A stretch of DNA of 64,000 nt from CAZDML01 sp964506645. Its GTDB lineage: Bacteria > Elusimicrobiota > Elusimicrobia > 2-01-FULL-59-12. Position numbers and translations under genes: made by a program. This document shows, one piece after another, positions 53,510-61,770 of the stretch (position 1 is its first letter; each line of letters opens with the position of its first letter). The stretch lies in NCBI GenBank assembly GCA_964506645.1, contig CAZDML010000001.1, forward strand, positions 1-64,000. Reading direction: 5' to 3'. The notes below the pieces were generated by a model. The model did not search any database. It had not been told where the DNA came from and saw only the letters and a list, made by a program, of their open reading frames with translations.

Positions 53510-54235
53510 ATGATCTTCATTATCCTCCCCGCCTTTAATGAAGCCAAAGCACTGCAAGCACTGATCCCTGCCATCGGACAGGAACTGGCCGCGCAGCCGT
53601 ACAAAATCGTCCTTGTGGATGACGGGTCGTCCGATGCCACACCTCAGGTCGCAGCCGAACTTTCAAAAAAACAACCCATCGAAGTCCTGCGTCACCAACC
53701 GAACCAGGGATACGGCGCAGCCATCCGCACAGGAGCGCTCTGGGTGATCAAAAATGGCAAGCCGGAAGACGTTGCGCTGACCCTTGATGCCGACAATACG
53801 CATCTGCCAACCTTCTTTCCGGTGCTTACCCGGAAGTTGGGAGAGGGATTTGATGTGGTTACCGCTTCTGTGTCGCTCCCAGGTGGCCGACTGGAAGGGG
53901 TCCCTCCTCTACGGCGACTGATGAGCGCCGTGGTGAACCGGTTGTTCGGTTCAGTCTGTGCGATCCCCGGCATCAGCACGTACACCAACGGCTTCCGTGC
54001 CTTCCGCGTACGCGCTTTACAGCGTGCTCATGCCAAATATGGCGATCGTTTGATGGAAGATACGGGTTTTCCAGGAGGGGTCGAGCTCTTTTTGAAGGTG
54101 ATCAAAGCTGGGGGGCGTCCCGCCGAGGCCCCTTTTACGCTTTATTACCAGAACCGGGGGGGGGATAGTAAGATTCGCTTCATCCAAACCATCCGGCGCT
54201 ACCTCCTCCTCCTCTCCCGTTTTCGCCAATTTTAG
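53510..54235 (+). CDS. GT2-family glycosyltransferase
   Basis: A 241-residue GT-A enzyme of the dolichyl-phosphate-mannose-synthase kind: FIILPAFNEA at the start, VLVDDGSSD, then TLDADNTH carrying the metal-binding DxD. There are no membrane helices, so it is a soluble or peripheral enzyme that could make polyprenyl-phosphate sugar, the donor needed by the GT-C enzyme encoded 19 bases upstream. Confidence 0.82.
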   Translation: MIFIILPAFNEAKALQALIPAIGQELAAQPYKIVLVDDGSSDATPQVAAELSKKQPIEVLRHQPNQGYGAAIRTGALWVIKNGKPEDVALTLDADNTHLPTFFPVLTRKLGEGFDVVTASVSLPGGRLEGVPPLRRLMSAVVNRLFGSVCAIPGISTYTNGFRAFRVRALQRAHAKYGDRLMEDTGFPGGVELFLKVIKAGGRPAEAPFTLYYQNRGGDSKIRFIQTIRRYLLLLSRFRQF

Positions 54236-54237
54236 GG

Positions 54238-54267
54238 TTGCGGATCCCCCCTCCGATCGAATACAAT
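54238..54267 (+). promoter_or_regulatory. probable sigma-70 promoter before the peptidase-glmU genes
   Basis: TTGCGG (54238-54243), an 18-base spacer and TACAAT (54262-54267) lie 48 bases before the M23 peptidase gene. It begins just after the GT2 stop and could drive the peptidase-glmU-prs-rplY set. Confidence 0.5.
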
Positions 54268-54314
54268 AGTGGCCTAGATTTCGACCTGAACCTGCCTTTT
54301 CCATTCAAATACTC

Positions 54315-54956
54315 ATGAAGCGGTTTGGTCTCACAGTCGAGGTGTTAGGGTTGTTCGGCACCTTGATTTTTTATGTATCGCCGGCGATGGCGGAAATGCC
54401 TGAGATCTCAGGCAGCAGCGCCTCGTCCGCCGTCTCGGCCGTTGCCTCCGATAGCGCAACGGTCGTTGAACCTTTTCTGTGGCCATTGTCCCCGATGATT
54501 GGGGGAAAAAAGACGATGGTGTTGTCCGGTTTTGGAAAGCGCCAAGTGCCACAAAACCTCTGGCCACTACCGACAGCCAAAGGCCCCGTCTTTACCGGGG
54601 TGGAAGATCATAAAGCAGTCGATTTTATCGCCGCCGAAAGCGCAGTCGTACGGGCGTCCCGGGCAGGAAAAGTTCTTTTTATTGGGTTTTCCAAAGAGTA
54701 CGTGAGTCGTAAGGATAAAAATGATAAGTGGCGGGCGGTGATTATCCGTCACGCCGATGGCATGAGCACGCGGTACGTGCACTTAAATGCGGTGCACGTA
54801 GCGCCCGGTCAACAGGTCACTGCAGGGCAGGTGATTGGACGTGTGGCATCGTCCGATGAATGGACCGACCCGGTGTTTCATTTTGAGATTCGAGATGCAA
54901 AGGGAGTGGCGCTAAATCCTATGGATCTTTTACAAGTCGAAGGAGCACATCCGTAA
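54315..54956 (+). CDS. M23-family (LytM) peptidoglycan peptidase
   Basis: A 213-residue exported protein with a signal peptide (ends AMA-EMP). After a Ser/Ala-rich linker comes a LytM domain with zinc ligands His-x-x-x-Asp in DHKAVDF and HFEI, plus YVHL. The usual H(x)3D is preserved, so it may be an active endopeptidase, or an amidase activator of EnvC/NlpD type. The stop abuts the glmU start. Confidence 0.75.
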   Translation: MKRFGLTVEVLGLFGTLIFYVSPAMAEMPEISGSSASSAVSAVASDSATVVEPFLWPLSPMIGGKKTMVLSGFGKRQVPQNLWPLPTAKGPVFTGVEDHKAVDFIAAESAVVRASRAGKVLFIGFSKEYVSRKDKNDKWRAVIIRHADGMSTRYVHLNAVHVAPGQQVTAGQVIGRVASSDEWTDPVFHFEIRDAKGVALNPMDLLQVEGAHP

Positions 54957-56309
54957 ATGGCCAAGCGTCCCATTTCGGTTTTGATTTTAGCGGCAGGCGC
55001 AGGAACGCGCATGAAGTCGGCCACGCCGAAAGTGCTGCACAAGGTGGTTGGCCGTCGTTTAATTGAACATGTCATTGCGGCTGTTCAAGCGCTTAAGCCC
55101 GCCCGCACTGGGGTCGTGATTGGCGTGGAGCGCGAAAAAGTAAAAGCCGCGCTCATCGCTTCCGGTCTTAAACTTGATTTTATTGTGCAGGATCAGCCCA
55201 AAGGCAGCGGTCATGCCGTGATCAAAGCCAAAAGCTGGTTGACGCGAAAGAAAGGCACGCTACTGGTTGTCTACGGAGATACACCGCTGCTGACCGCGGC
55301 CACGCTGCAGAACTTGATCCGGGCGCATCAGAGCGCGGGACATGCAGCGACGTTTCTGGCGATGGATGTGGCCAACCCGTCCGGGTATGGCCGGATGGTG
55401 GTGGACGGCCAAGGGCTTCTGGAGAGGATCGTCGAGCATCGCGATGCCAGTCCTGAAGAGCTGAACATTTCGCTGGTCAATTCCGGAGTGGCCTGCTGGG
55501 ACATTGCGTCGCTTCTGCACGTGCTGCCAAAGTTGAAACCCAACAATGCGAAGCACGAATACTATTTGACGGATTGTGTCGCGCTTCTGCGCGCACGCGG
55601 ACAACAGGTCGGCGTCATGACGGTGGCCGACGAGTCAGAAACCTGGGGCGTTAACAACCGCATCGATCTGGCGCAAGCCGAAGCCGTATGGCGCAAACGG
55701 ATCCTGGAGCATTGGATGCGTGAAGGTGTGACGATGGCCGACCCGGCTACGACCTATATCGATTTGAATTCCCGGTTGGCGCCGGATGTCCGGCTGGGCC
55801 CGGGCGTGATCATTGAAAAATCCATTTTGGAACCCGGCTGTGATATTTTCGCCTATTCGATTTTAGAAGGGGCGGTCGTGAAAACGGGCGCCAAGATCGG
55901 TCCCTGCGCGCGGCTGCGGCCGGGAGCGGTGATCGAGACGGATGCGCACATCGGTAATTTTGTCGAAGTGAAGAAAAGCCGGATCGGCCGCGGCAGCAAA
56001 GCCAACCACCTGACGTATATTGGGGATTCGGTGATCGGTCAGGGCGTGAACGTCGGTGCCGGAACCATTACCTGCAACTACGACGGCTATACCAAGTCGC
56101 AAACGATTATTGAGGACGGTGTATTTGTCGGTTCCAATACGAATTTAGTCGCACCGGTGCGCGTGAAGAAGCGCGCCATTATCGGTGCCGGGTCGACCAT
56201 CACGAAAGATGTGGAAGCGGGATCGCTGGCGGTGGCGCGGTCTCCGCAAGTGCTGCGCAAGGGCTGGGCCGATGCGTGGCGCAAGAACAAAAGCCGCCGG
56301 AAGAACTAA
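54957..56309 (+). CDS. glmU: bifunctional GlmU (UDP-GlcNAc synthesis)
   Basis: A 450-residue cytoplasmic enzyme that acetylates glucosamine-1-phosphate and then forms UDP-GlcNAc, the precursor for peptidoglycan and lipid A. The N-terminal uridylyltransferase has LAAGAGTRMKSATPKVLH and VVYGDTPLL. The C-terminal left-handed beta-helix has the hexapeptide repeats and the active-site stretch KANHLTYIGDS and CNYDGYTK. Length and motifs are normal. ATG 54957 directly follows the peptidase stop. Confidence 0.96.
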   Translation: MAKRPISVLILAAGAGTRMKSATPKVLHKVVGRRLIEHVIAAVQALKPARTGVVIGVEREKVKAALIASGLKLDFIVQDQPKGSGHAVIKAKSWLTRKKGTLLVVYGDTPLLTAATLQNLIRAHQSAGHAATFLAMDVANPSGYGRMVVDGQGLLERIVEHRDASPEELNISLVNSGVACWDIASLLHVLPKLKPNNAKHEYYLTDCVALLRARGQQVGVMTVADESETWGVNNRIDLAQAEAVWRKRILEHWMREGVTMADPATTYIDLNSRLAPDVRLGPGVIIEKSILEPGCDIFAYSILEGAVVKTGAKIGPCARLRPGAVIETDAHIGNFVEVKKSRIGRGSKANHLTYIGDSVIGQGVNVGAGTITCNYDGYTKSQTIIEDGVFVGSNTNLVAPVRVKKRAIIGAGSTITKDVEAGSLAVARSPQVLRKGWADAWRKNKSRRKN

Positions 56310-56320
56310 GAGGAACGTTC

Positions 56321-57253
56321 ATGACTGCGTTAAAAGTATTTTCGGGCAATGCCAACCGCGGACTTGCGGAAGAAATTTGCCAGGCGCTGAATGTGCCGCT
56401 GGGAAAAGCCGATGTGGGCCACTTCTCGGACGGTGAGCTTCAAGTTCGAATTTTAGAAAACGTCCGCGGCCATGATACGTTTATCGTGCAGCCGACATGT
56501 CCGCCGGTCAACGACCATTTGATGGAATTGCTCATCATGGTTGATGCGCTGGCACGTGCTTCCGCCCGGCGTATTACCGCTGTAATCCCGTATTATGGCT
56601 ACGGCCGCCAGGATCGCAAAGCGGAGCCACGTGTACCCATCTCGGCCAAACTGGTTGCCAATTTGGTGACAGCCGCCGGCTGCGACCGCGTGCTCGCGAT
56701 GGATTTGCATGTCGGACAGATTCAGGGTTTCTTTGATATTCCAGTGGACCACTTGTATGCGATGCCGGTGTTCCTCGAATACATACGGCAGAAGAATTTG
56801 AAAGACGTGGTCATTGTTTCACCGGATGCCGGCGGCGTGGAGCGCGCCCGCGCCTTTGCCAAACGGCTCGATGCGGATCTGGCGATTGTCGACAAACGCC
56901 GCCCGCGCGCCAACGTGGCGGACGTGATGAACGTGATTGGTGAAGTCGAAGGCAAAACAGCTATTTTGTTGGATGACATGGTAGATACGGCAGGCACACT
57001 CTGCAAGGATGCGGAAGCGCTCAAGAGGTTCGGCGCCAAACGGATTTTTGCAGCCACATCTCACGGTGTGCTGTCCGGCCCGGCCATGGAACGGCTCGAG
57101 CAGTCGCCGATTGAAGAGCTGATGATCAGCAATTCCATCCCGCTCAACGGGAAGAAGTCGTCAAAGGTTAGGGTCTTATCGGTGGCGCCGCTGCTCGCGG
57201 AAGCGATCAAGCGAATCCACGAAGACCAGTCGGTCAGTCAATTGTTCGTTTAA
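56321..57253 (+). CDS. prs: ribose-phosphate pyrophosphokinase
   Basis: A 310-residue enzyme making PRPP from ribose-5-phosphate and ATP. Start ATG 56321 with AGAGGAA upstream; an in-frame ATG at 56276 lies in glmU. Conserved motifs: FSDGELQVRI, RQDRKAEPRVPISAKL, DLHVGQIQGFFDIPVDHL and the PRPP loop VILLDDMVDTAGTL-like LLDDMVDTAGTL. glmU-prs-rplY-pth is a common bacterial order. Confidence 0.96.
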   Translation: MTALKVFSGNANRGLAEEICQALNVPLGKADVGHFSDGELQVRILENVRGHDTFIVQPTCPPVNDHLMELLIMVDALARASARRITAVIPYYGYGRQDRKAEPRVPISAKLVANLVTAAGCDRVLAMDLHVGQIQGFFDIPVDHLYAMPVFLEYIRQKNLKDVVIVSPDAGGVERARAFAKRLDADLAIVDKRRPRANVADVMNVIGEVEGKTAILLDDMVDTAGTLCKDAEALKRFGAKRIFAATSHGVLSGPAMERLEQSPIEELMISNSIPLNGKKSSKVRVLSVAPLLAEAIKRIHEDQSVSQLFV

Positions 57254-57268
57254 ACTCAGGAGGCAGTT

Positions 57269-58018
57269 ATGGCTACAAAGGAAATCGTACTCGAAGCAGA
57301 AAAAAGAGAAATCGGCACTCGCGGCGCAATCAACATACTGCGTCAACAGGGGCGCGTTCCCGCCGTGGCATACGGTGATAAAGAAGGTCCCCAGCCGGTG
57401 ACCTTGGATGGCAAGCGCCTTCAGACCCTGATCCAGGTGGAACATGGCCGCAACGCCCTGATCACCTTGAAAGTGGGCGGCACCAGCCACCCCGTGCTGA
57501 TCAAAGAACTTCAACGCGACATGATTACCCGTCAGATCATTCACGTCGACCTGCAGCGCGTGTCGCTCAAACAGAAGATCGAAGCGCTCGTCCCCGTTCA
57601 CGTCAAAGGCGAAGCGCCGGGCGTCAAATTGGGCGGTGGTATTATGGAACACATCACCCGCGAAATTCGCGTGCGATGTCTCCCAACGGCCATTCCGGAG
57701 TCAATCGATGTCGACGTCACCAACCTGCAGATCAATCAATCGATCAAAGCCAAAGACCTGTCCATTCCTGAGGGTGTGGAACTTCACCACATGGATCCAA
57801 ACAGCGTGATCGTCAACATCGTCACGCCGAAAGAAGAAGAAGTGGCAACCCCCGCAGCCGGAGTTGCGGCTGCTGCTACGACGGCGGAGCCCGAAGTCAT
57901 TAAGAAGGGCAAAGTCGAAGAAGGTGAAGAAGGGGCTGCTGCTGGAGCCAAACCCGCTGCGGGCGCGAAGCCAGCTGCTGGCGCTGCTCCTGCCGCCAAA
58001 GCCGAAGGCAAGAAGTAA
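57269..58018 (+). CDS. rplY: ribosomal protein bL25 (CTC/TL5 type)
   Basis: A 249-residue 5S-rRNA-binding protein with the N-terminal L25 domain (RGAINILRQQGRVPAVAYGD) and the C-terminal TL5/CTC domain. The last ~55 residues are an Ala/Pro/Lys-rich repeat tail (GAKPAAG units), longer than usual. The gene is followed by a clear terminator. Confidence 0.94.
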   Translation: MATKEIVLEAEKREIGTRGAINILRQQGRVPAVAYGDKEGPQPVTLDGKRLQTLIQVEHGRNALITLKVGGTSHPVLIKELQRDMITRQIIHVDLQRVSLKQKIEALVPVHVKGEAPGVKLGGGIMEHITREIRVRCLPTAIPESIDVDVTNLQINQSIKAKDLSIPEGVELHHMDPNSVIVNIVTPKEEEVATPAAGVAAAATTAEPEVIKKGKVEEGEEGAAAGAKPAAGAKPAAGAAPAAKAEGKK

Positions 58019-58035
58019 GTCTCTCGCATTCCCGA

Positions 58036-58080
58036 GCCGATGTGGTTTTTCCGACGACGGAATACCACATCGGCTTTTTA
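58036..58080 (+). terminator. Rho-independent terminator after rplY
   Basis: GCCGATGTGGT (58036-58046) pairs perfectly with ACCACATCGGC (58064-58074), an 11-bp stem with a 17-base loop, followed by TTTTTATTTTAT. It separates rplY from pth. Confidence 0.9.
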
Positions 58081-58097
58081 TTTTATAGGGTATCCGC

Positions 58098-58619
58098 ATG
58101 ATTAAGCTGGTGGTCGGTTTAGGCAATCCTGGAAAAAATTACACGCACACGCGCCATAACGTCGGGTTTCTCGTGCTGAACCGGCTGGAACAAGGGGAGG
58201 CGCCTGACGTCGTGCTGTTTCGACCGGATAGTTTTATGAACCAATCGGGCGGGCCTGTCAGCCAGATCGCCCGCAAGAAAGGCATCCAGCCGTCTGAAAT
58301 CCTTGTCGTATGTGATGATTTTTCGATTCCCCTGGGAACCCTGCGCCTACGCTTTAAAGGGTCATCCGGCGGGCATAATGGGCTGGACTCCATTTTGAAT
58401 GCCTTTGGAACGCAGGACATTCCGCGCTTACGCGTGGGCATTGGACCGGTTCCCGAGGGCCAGGATCCCGCTAATTTCGTTTTGGCTTCCTTTGCCTCCC
58501 GAGAAAAACCTATACTCGATGACGCTGTGGCGCTTGCGGCTGATGCGGTACGCACCACGGTCACGCAAGGATTTGAAACAGCCATGAATAAGTTCAACAA
58601 GAAAGGGGAAAGCGCGTGA
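58098..58619 (+). CDS. pth: peptidyl-tRNA hydrolase, short form
   Basis: A 173-residue enzyme that frees tRNA from stalled peptidyl-tRNA. Conserved: VGLGNPGKNY, TRHNVGF (catalytic His20), FMNQSG, VVCDDFSIPLG and GSSGGHNGL. Between His20 and FMN there are about 20 fewer residues than in E. coli Pth, a deletion in the region of the early beta strands. The frame is intact and all catalytic residues remain. The stop overlaps the next start. Confidence 0.9.
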   Translation: MIKLVVGLGNPGKNYTHTRHNVGFLVLNRLEQGEAPDVVLFRPDSFMNQSGGPVSQIARKKGIQPSEILVVCDDFSIPLGTLRLRFKGSSGGHNGLDSILNAFGTQDIPRLRVGIGPVPEGQDPANFVLASFASREKPILDDAVALAADAVRTTVTQGFETAMNKFNKKGESA

Positions 58620-59113
58620 AAGTTCGCGATGTCATGAGAACGCAGGTTGTTTCTATCGCTCAAAACAATACGTTGAGCGATGTCGTCCGGACGTTTGTCG
58701 ATAATCATGTGCAGATGGCGCCGGTCGTGGACGCCGCCATGCGCGTGGTCGGGCTGATTACTGTGCAGGATTTGGCCGATATTTTTCTGCCGCGCTATTT
58801 CGATTTGCTGCGCGATTTTGCCGCCCTGCAGGACAAGGGACAGCTGGCCTCTCTTTTTGATACAGCGTTTATGAACTTCGACCGTTCTCAGGACAATCTC
58901 ATTCTGGCTGCGGACATCATGAAAACCCACATCGATTGGGTGCACGATGAAGATTCCCTACTGCAAGCCGCTTCCCGGCTGCAGACGCAGCGCCAGTCGC
59001 GGCTGCCTGTGATCGATCGGGATAAAAAATTGGTGGGATTGCTCTCGGATTATGAAGTGATTCTCTCTCTCTTAAGTGGTAAACCGGCCGGCCGCGTGGC
59101 CGCACGGTCTTAG
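58616..59113 (+). CDS. CBS-domain-pair protein
   Basis: A 165-residue protein made of two CBS motifs (about residues 1-60 and 100-155), which usually bind adenosine nucleotides and sense energy state. The start is GTG 58616, overlapping the pth stop. Repeats start VRDVMRTQVVSIAQ and AADIMKTHIDWVHD. The target is unknown. It may regulate a partner protein; none is adjacent. Confidence 0.85.
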   Translation: MKVRDVMRTQVVSIAQNNTLSDVVRTFVDNHVQMAPVVDAAMRVVGLITVQDLADIFLPRYFDLLRDFAALQDKGQLASLFDTAFMNFDRSQDNLILAADIMKTHIDWVHDEDSLLQAASRLQTQRQSRLPVIDRDKKLVGLLSDYEVILSLLSGKPAGRVAARS

Positions 59114-59125
59114 GCGCCCTTCCCG

Positions 59126-59410
59126 TTAGTCTCGAATCGAAAACCCCTCACAAGCCTTGTCCGGAACGTCCCAATCACTGCGAAGATCGTCCACACGCGA
59201 GAGCGGCGGGCCTTTTTTAAGCTCCTCCAGCCACGAGAGCAGGGTTTCTTTTCCTCCCGATGCCCAGGTTTCTACCGTTCCATCCTGCCGATTGCGGACC
59301 CATCCGGAGAGTCCCAGCGTCTGAGCGCGCGCGAGCACAAAATAGCGGAAACCGACCCCTTGAACCCGGCCCGAAACGATTACATGCACAGCGGTTCTCT
59401 TTTTAGACAT
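59126..59410 (-). CDS. acylphosphatase
   Basis: A 94-residue acylphosphatase-fold enzyme that hydrolyses acyl phosphates. The active-site motif GRVQGVGFRYFV (Arg) and the catalytic Asn in GWVRNRQDGTVE are present. It is divergent from phoB and has its stop near the CBS gene stop. Confidence 0.93.
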   Translation of the reverse strand: MSKKRTAVHVIVSGRVQGVGFRYFVLARAQTLGLSGWVRNRQDGTVETWASGGKETLLSWLEELKKGPPLSRVDDLRSDWDVPDKACEGFSIRD

Positions 59411-59454
59411 ATCGATATTTTAACCGTTTCTTATCAGAGAGAGAGGTTTATACA

Positions 59455-60147
59455 ATGAGCCCAATGGCAAAATTGCGTGTCTTAGTCGTGGATGATGAGA
59501 AAGACATTGTCCGTCTGGTTCGCTATAACCTTGAAAAGGAAGGTTATGAGGTGCTCTCGGCTACAGATGGCGAAGCGGGGCTGGCGAGCGCCCGTCGTGA
59601 AAAACCAGACTTGATCATTCTCGATCTCATGCTTCCGAAAATGGATGGATTCCATGTTTGCCGTACTCTGCGTGAGGAATCGTCAGTGCCAATTCTCATG
59701 CTCACGGCCCGCAAGGAAGAAGTGGATCGGGTGTTGGGTCTCGAGCTGGGCGCCGACGATTATCTCATTAAACCGTTTAGTGTCCGTGAACTGGCAGCAC
59801 GCGTGAAGACGATTCTTCGGCGGGCGCATGCGGCACCAGATACGTCCGGAGAACGACGCTACGGAGATCTCCAGATCGACCTTGACCGGTACACGGTAAC
59901 TTTAAAAGAAAAACCGATCACACTGGGATCCAAAGAATTTGAATTCTTGAAAGCCCTTTTGCAGGCCAAGGGCAAGGCGCTGACGCGTGATCAGCTCTTG
60001 GAGCGGGTCTGGGGTCTGGACCAATCCATGAACATTGACACGCGCACCATCGATCAGCATATTGCTCGTTTGCGGGAAAAACTGGGAACGGAAGCCAAGC
60101 GTATTGTCACTGTGAAAAATGTGGGATACCGGTTTGACACAAAGTAA
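59455..60147 (+). CDS. phoB: phosphate regulon response regulator PhoB
   Basis: A 230-residue OmpR-family regulator. The receiver domain has DDEKDIVRLVRYNLEKEGY, Asp57 in LDLMLPKMDG and KPFSVREL. The winged helix ends VKNVGYRFD. It is followed by phoR and by genes carrying Pho boxes (61.4 and 63.0 kb), which supports the PhoB call. No Pho box is seen upstream of phoB itself. Confidence 0.88.
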   Translation: MSPMAKLRVLVVDDEKDIVRLVRYNLEKEGYEVLSATDGEAGLASARREKPDLIILDLMLPKMDGFHVCRTLREESSVPILMLTARKEEVDRVLGLELGADDYLIKPFSVRELAARVKTILRRAHAAPDTSGERRYGDLQIDLDRYTVTLKEKPITLGSKEFEFLKALLQAKGKALTRDQLLERVWGLDQSMNIDTRTIDQHIARLREKLGTEAKRIVTVKNVGYRFDTK

Positions 60148-60153
60148 TCGACT

Positions 60154-61335
60154 ATGACTGTTTGGCTCTTCAGTGCAGGGGCCGGCCTCATTGCCCTTTT
60201 TTTAATCTACCGCGAATTTCGAAAATATCTTTCCCGCACGGCACAAATGAAACATGCGTTGTCAGATATTTCCATGCGCATGGAACTTCAAATCCAGGAA
60301 CTTTCGCGGGAACGCGCGCAATTATCGGCGATTCTGACGGCTTTGGTAGAAAGTGTTGTTGCCCTCGATCATGAAGGAAAAATTCTCTTTGTCAATCCTG
60401 CCGCGGAAAAGCTATTCGGAGTCGTTGGGCCCAAAACGAAGGGCCGCCCGTTCCTCGAAGTGCTTCGCCAGTCACCACTCGGACAGCTCTTACAGAAAAC
60501 ATTAACGGAACAAACAGCGAATGCTCAGGAAATTACACTTTTTTCACCGGAGGAGCGAACACTGGTGGTCCAGGCGCTACCGGTGTCGTATGGAGAAGGA
60601 CAAACCGGCGTCTTAGCTGCACTGCATGACATTACTGAGCTGCGGCGTCTAGAGAAGATACGTCAAGAATTTGTTGCCAATGTATCGCATGAATTGCGCA
60701 CACCGCTCACATCCATTCAAGGTTTTGTGGAAACCTTGCTCGGGGGTGCGTTGGAAGATCCGAAGCATAATCGTGAGTTTCTCGAGACCATCAGTGAACA
60801 TACGGCACGTCTGACACATCTCATTGAGGATATCTTGGACTTGTCTGCTATCGAAGCCAAGCGGGTGGAGTATCATCTGGAGCCCGTCAGCACAAAAGAG
60901 GTCGTGGATCGCCTGATGAAGGGCCTGGCACCCACGGCGAAGAGCAGAGGGGTATTTCTAGTCAATGAGATTAAGGAGAATACGCCCAAGGTACGTGCCG
61001 ATAAGGAAAAGCTGGCTCAAATCTTTATGAATTTATTGGATAACGGAATTAAATTTAATAAACCTCAGGGTCGGGTTGAAGTCTCGGCTGAAGCCCTTGG
61101 TGCGATGCTCCAAATCACGGTCAGAGATACGGGTCTTGGGGTTCCGGAGGCCGATTTACCGCGCGTGTTCGAGCGGTTTTATCGCGTTGATAAGGCGCGT
61201 TCGCGCGAAATGGGTGGTACGGGCCTTGGCCTGTCCATCGTGAAGCATTTGGTAGAAGCTCACCAAGGTACCGTTCGTGTTGAAAGCCAGGTCGATACCG
61301 GATCGGCCTTCATCCTCACTCTTCCTCTCGCTTAA
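60154..61335 (+). CDS. phoR: phosphate regulon sensor kinase PhoR
   Basis: A 393-residue kinase with one N-terminal membrane helix (about residues 2-20) and almost no periplasmic part. A PAS domain follows (about 70-165: ESVVALDHEGKILFVNPAAE), then HisKA with His179 in VSHELRTPLTSI and HATPase with LLDNGIKFN, DTGLGVPEAD and GGTGLGLSIVKHL. This is the PhoR layout, which senses phosphate through the Pst system and PhoU. Confidence 0.88.
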   Translation: MTVWLFSAGAGLIALFLIYREFRKYLSRTAQMKHALSDISMRMELQIQELSRERAQLSAILTALVESVVALDHEGKILFVNPAAEKLFGVVGPKTKGRPFLEVLRQSPLGQLLQKTLTEQTANAQEITLFSPEERTLVVQALPVSYGEGQTGVLAALHDITELRRLEKIRQEFVANVSHELRTPLTSIQGFVETLLGGALEDPKHNREFLETISEHTARLTHLIEDILDLSAIEAKRVEYHLEPVSTKEVVDRLMKGLAPTAKSRGVFLVNEIKENTPKVRADKEKLAQIFMNLLDNGIKFNKPQGRVEVSAEALGAMLQITVRDTGLGVPEADLPRVFERFYRVDKARSREMGGTGLGLSIVKHLVEAHQGTVRVESQVDTGSAFILTLPLA

Positions 61336-61357
61336 GCGGTTTCTCTCTCTTCCACAC

Positions 61358-61374
61358 TGTCATTTCATTGTCAT
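61358..61374 (+). promoter_or_regulatory. Pho box upstream of the small protein/porin genes
   Basis: TGTCAT (61358-61363) and TGTCAT (61369-61374) are direct repeats 11 bp apart, the standard PhoB half-site spacing. A candidate -10 (TATGGG, 61394-61399) lies 19 bases further. This places the small protein and the porin in the phosphate regulon. Confidence 0.8.
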
Positions 61375-61463
61375 ACAGGATTTACCCAGCCGATATGGGC
61401 ATTCTGCGCCCACTCCTCTACAATTCAGTCAATTAAAACGACAACACAGAGGAGGTCACTGGT

Positions 61464-61634
61464 ATGGTGATCAAAATGAAAGAAGAGTATGTGGCCGCAG
61501 GATTAAGGCAGCAAATCGAAAGCATGAAGCATCTGATGCAGGAACTTGAGAAAGAAACACTCACGCCGGATGCCTTAGGATGGCGAATTCGTGCTATTGA
61601 GCTGCAGCTGCGAAACTTACGGGAAGCCGCTTAA
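61464..61634 (+). CDS. small helical protein in the phosphate regulon
   Basis: A 56-residue protein from ATG 61464 with GAGGAGG (61449-61455) at good spacing. It is predicted all-helical, with Gln/Glu/Leu-rich amphipathic repeats (LRQQIESMKHLMQELEKE, IRAIELQLRNLREA). No homologous family is recognised. It lies between the Pho box and the porin gene, so it should be induced by phosphate shortage. The strong ribosome site and coding character support a real gene. Confidence 0.7.
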   Translation: MVIKMKEEYVAAGLRQQIESMKHLMQELEKETLTPDALGWRIRAIELQLRNLREAA

Positions 61635-61770
61635 CCCGGCAACCCCACTCACTTTTAAAATGCAAAAAACAAAGGGGAAACAGATGGAAGACTGGTTTTG
61701 CGGGCGGTGCCCTTTCCCCCTTTTCGTGGGTGCTGTCCCGCATTCTTATAAACAAAAGGAGGAAGTGGAT

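Noticed and set aside
61673..61712. Stem-loop AGGGGAAA/TTTCCCCCT before the porin gene as a terminator
   Set aside because: The loop is long and the arms imperfect, and it would cut the porin off from the Pho box; I see no good support for termination here.
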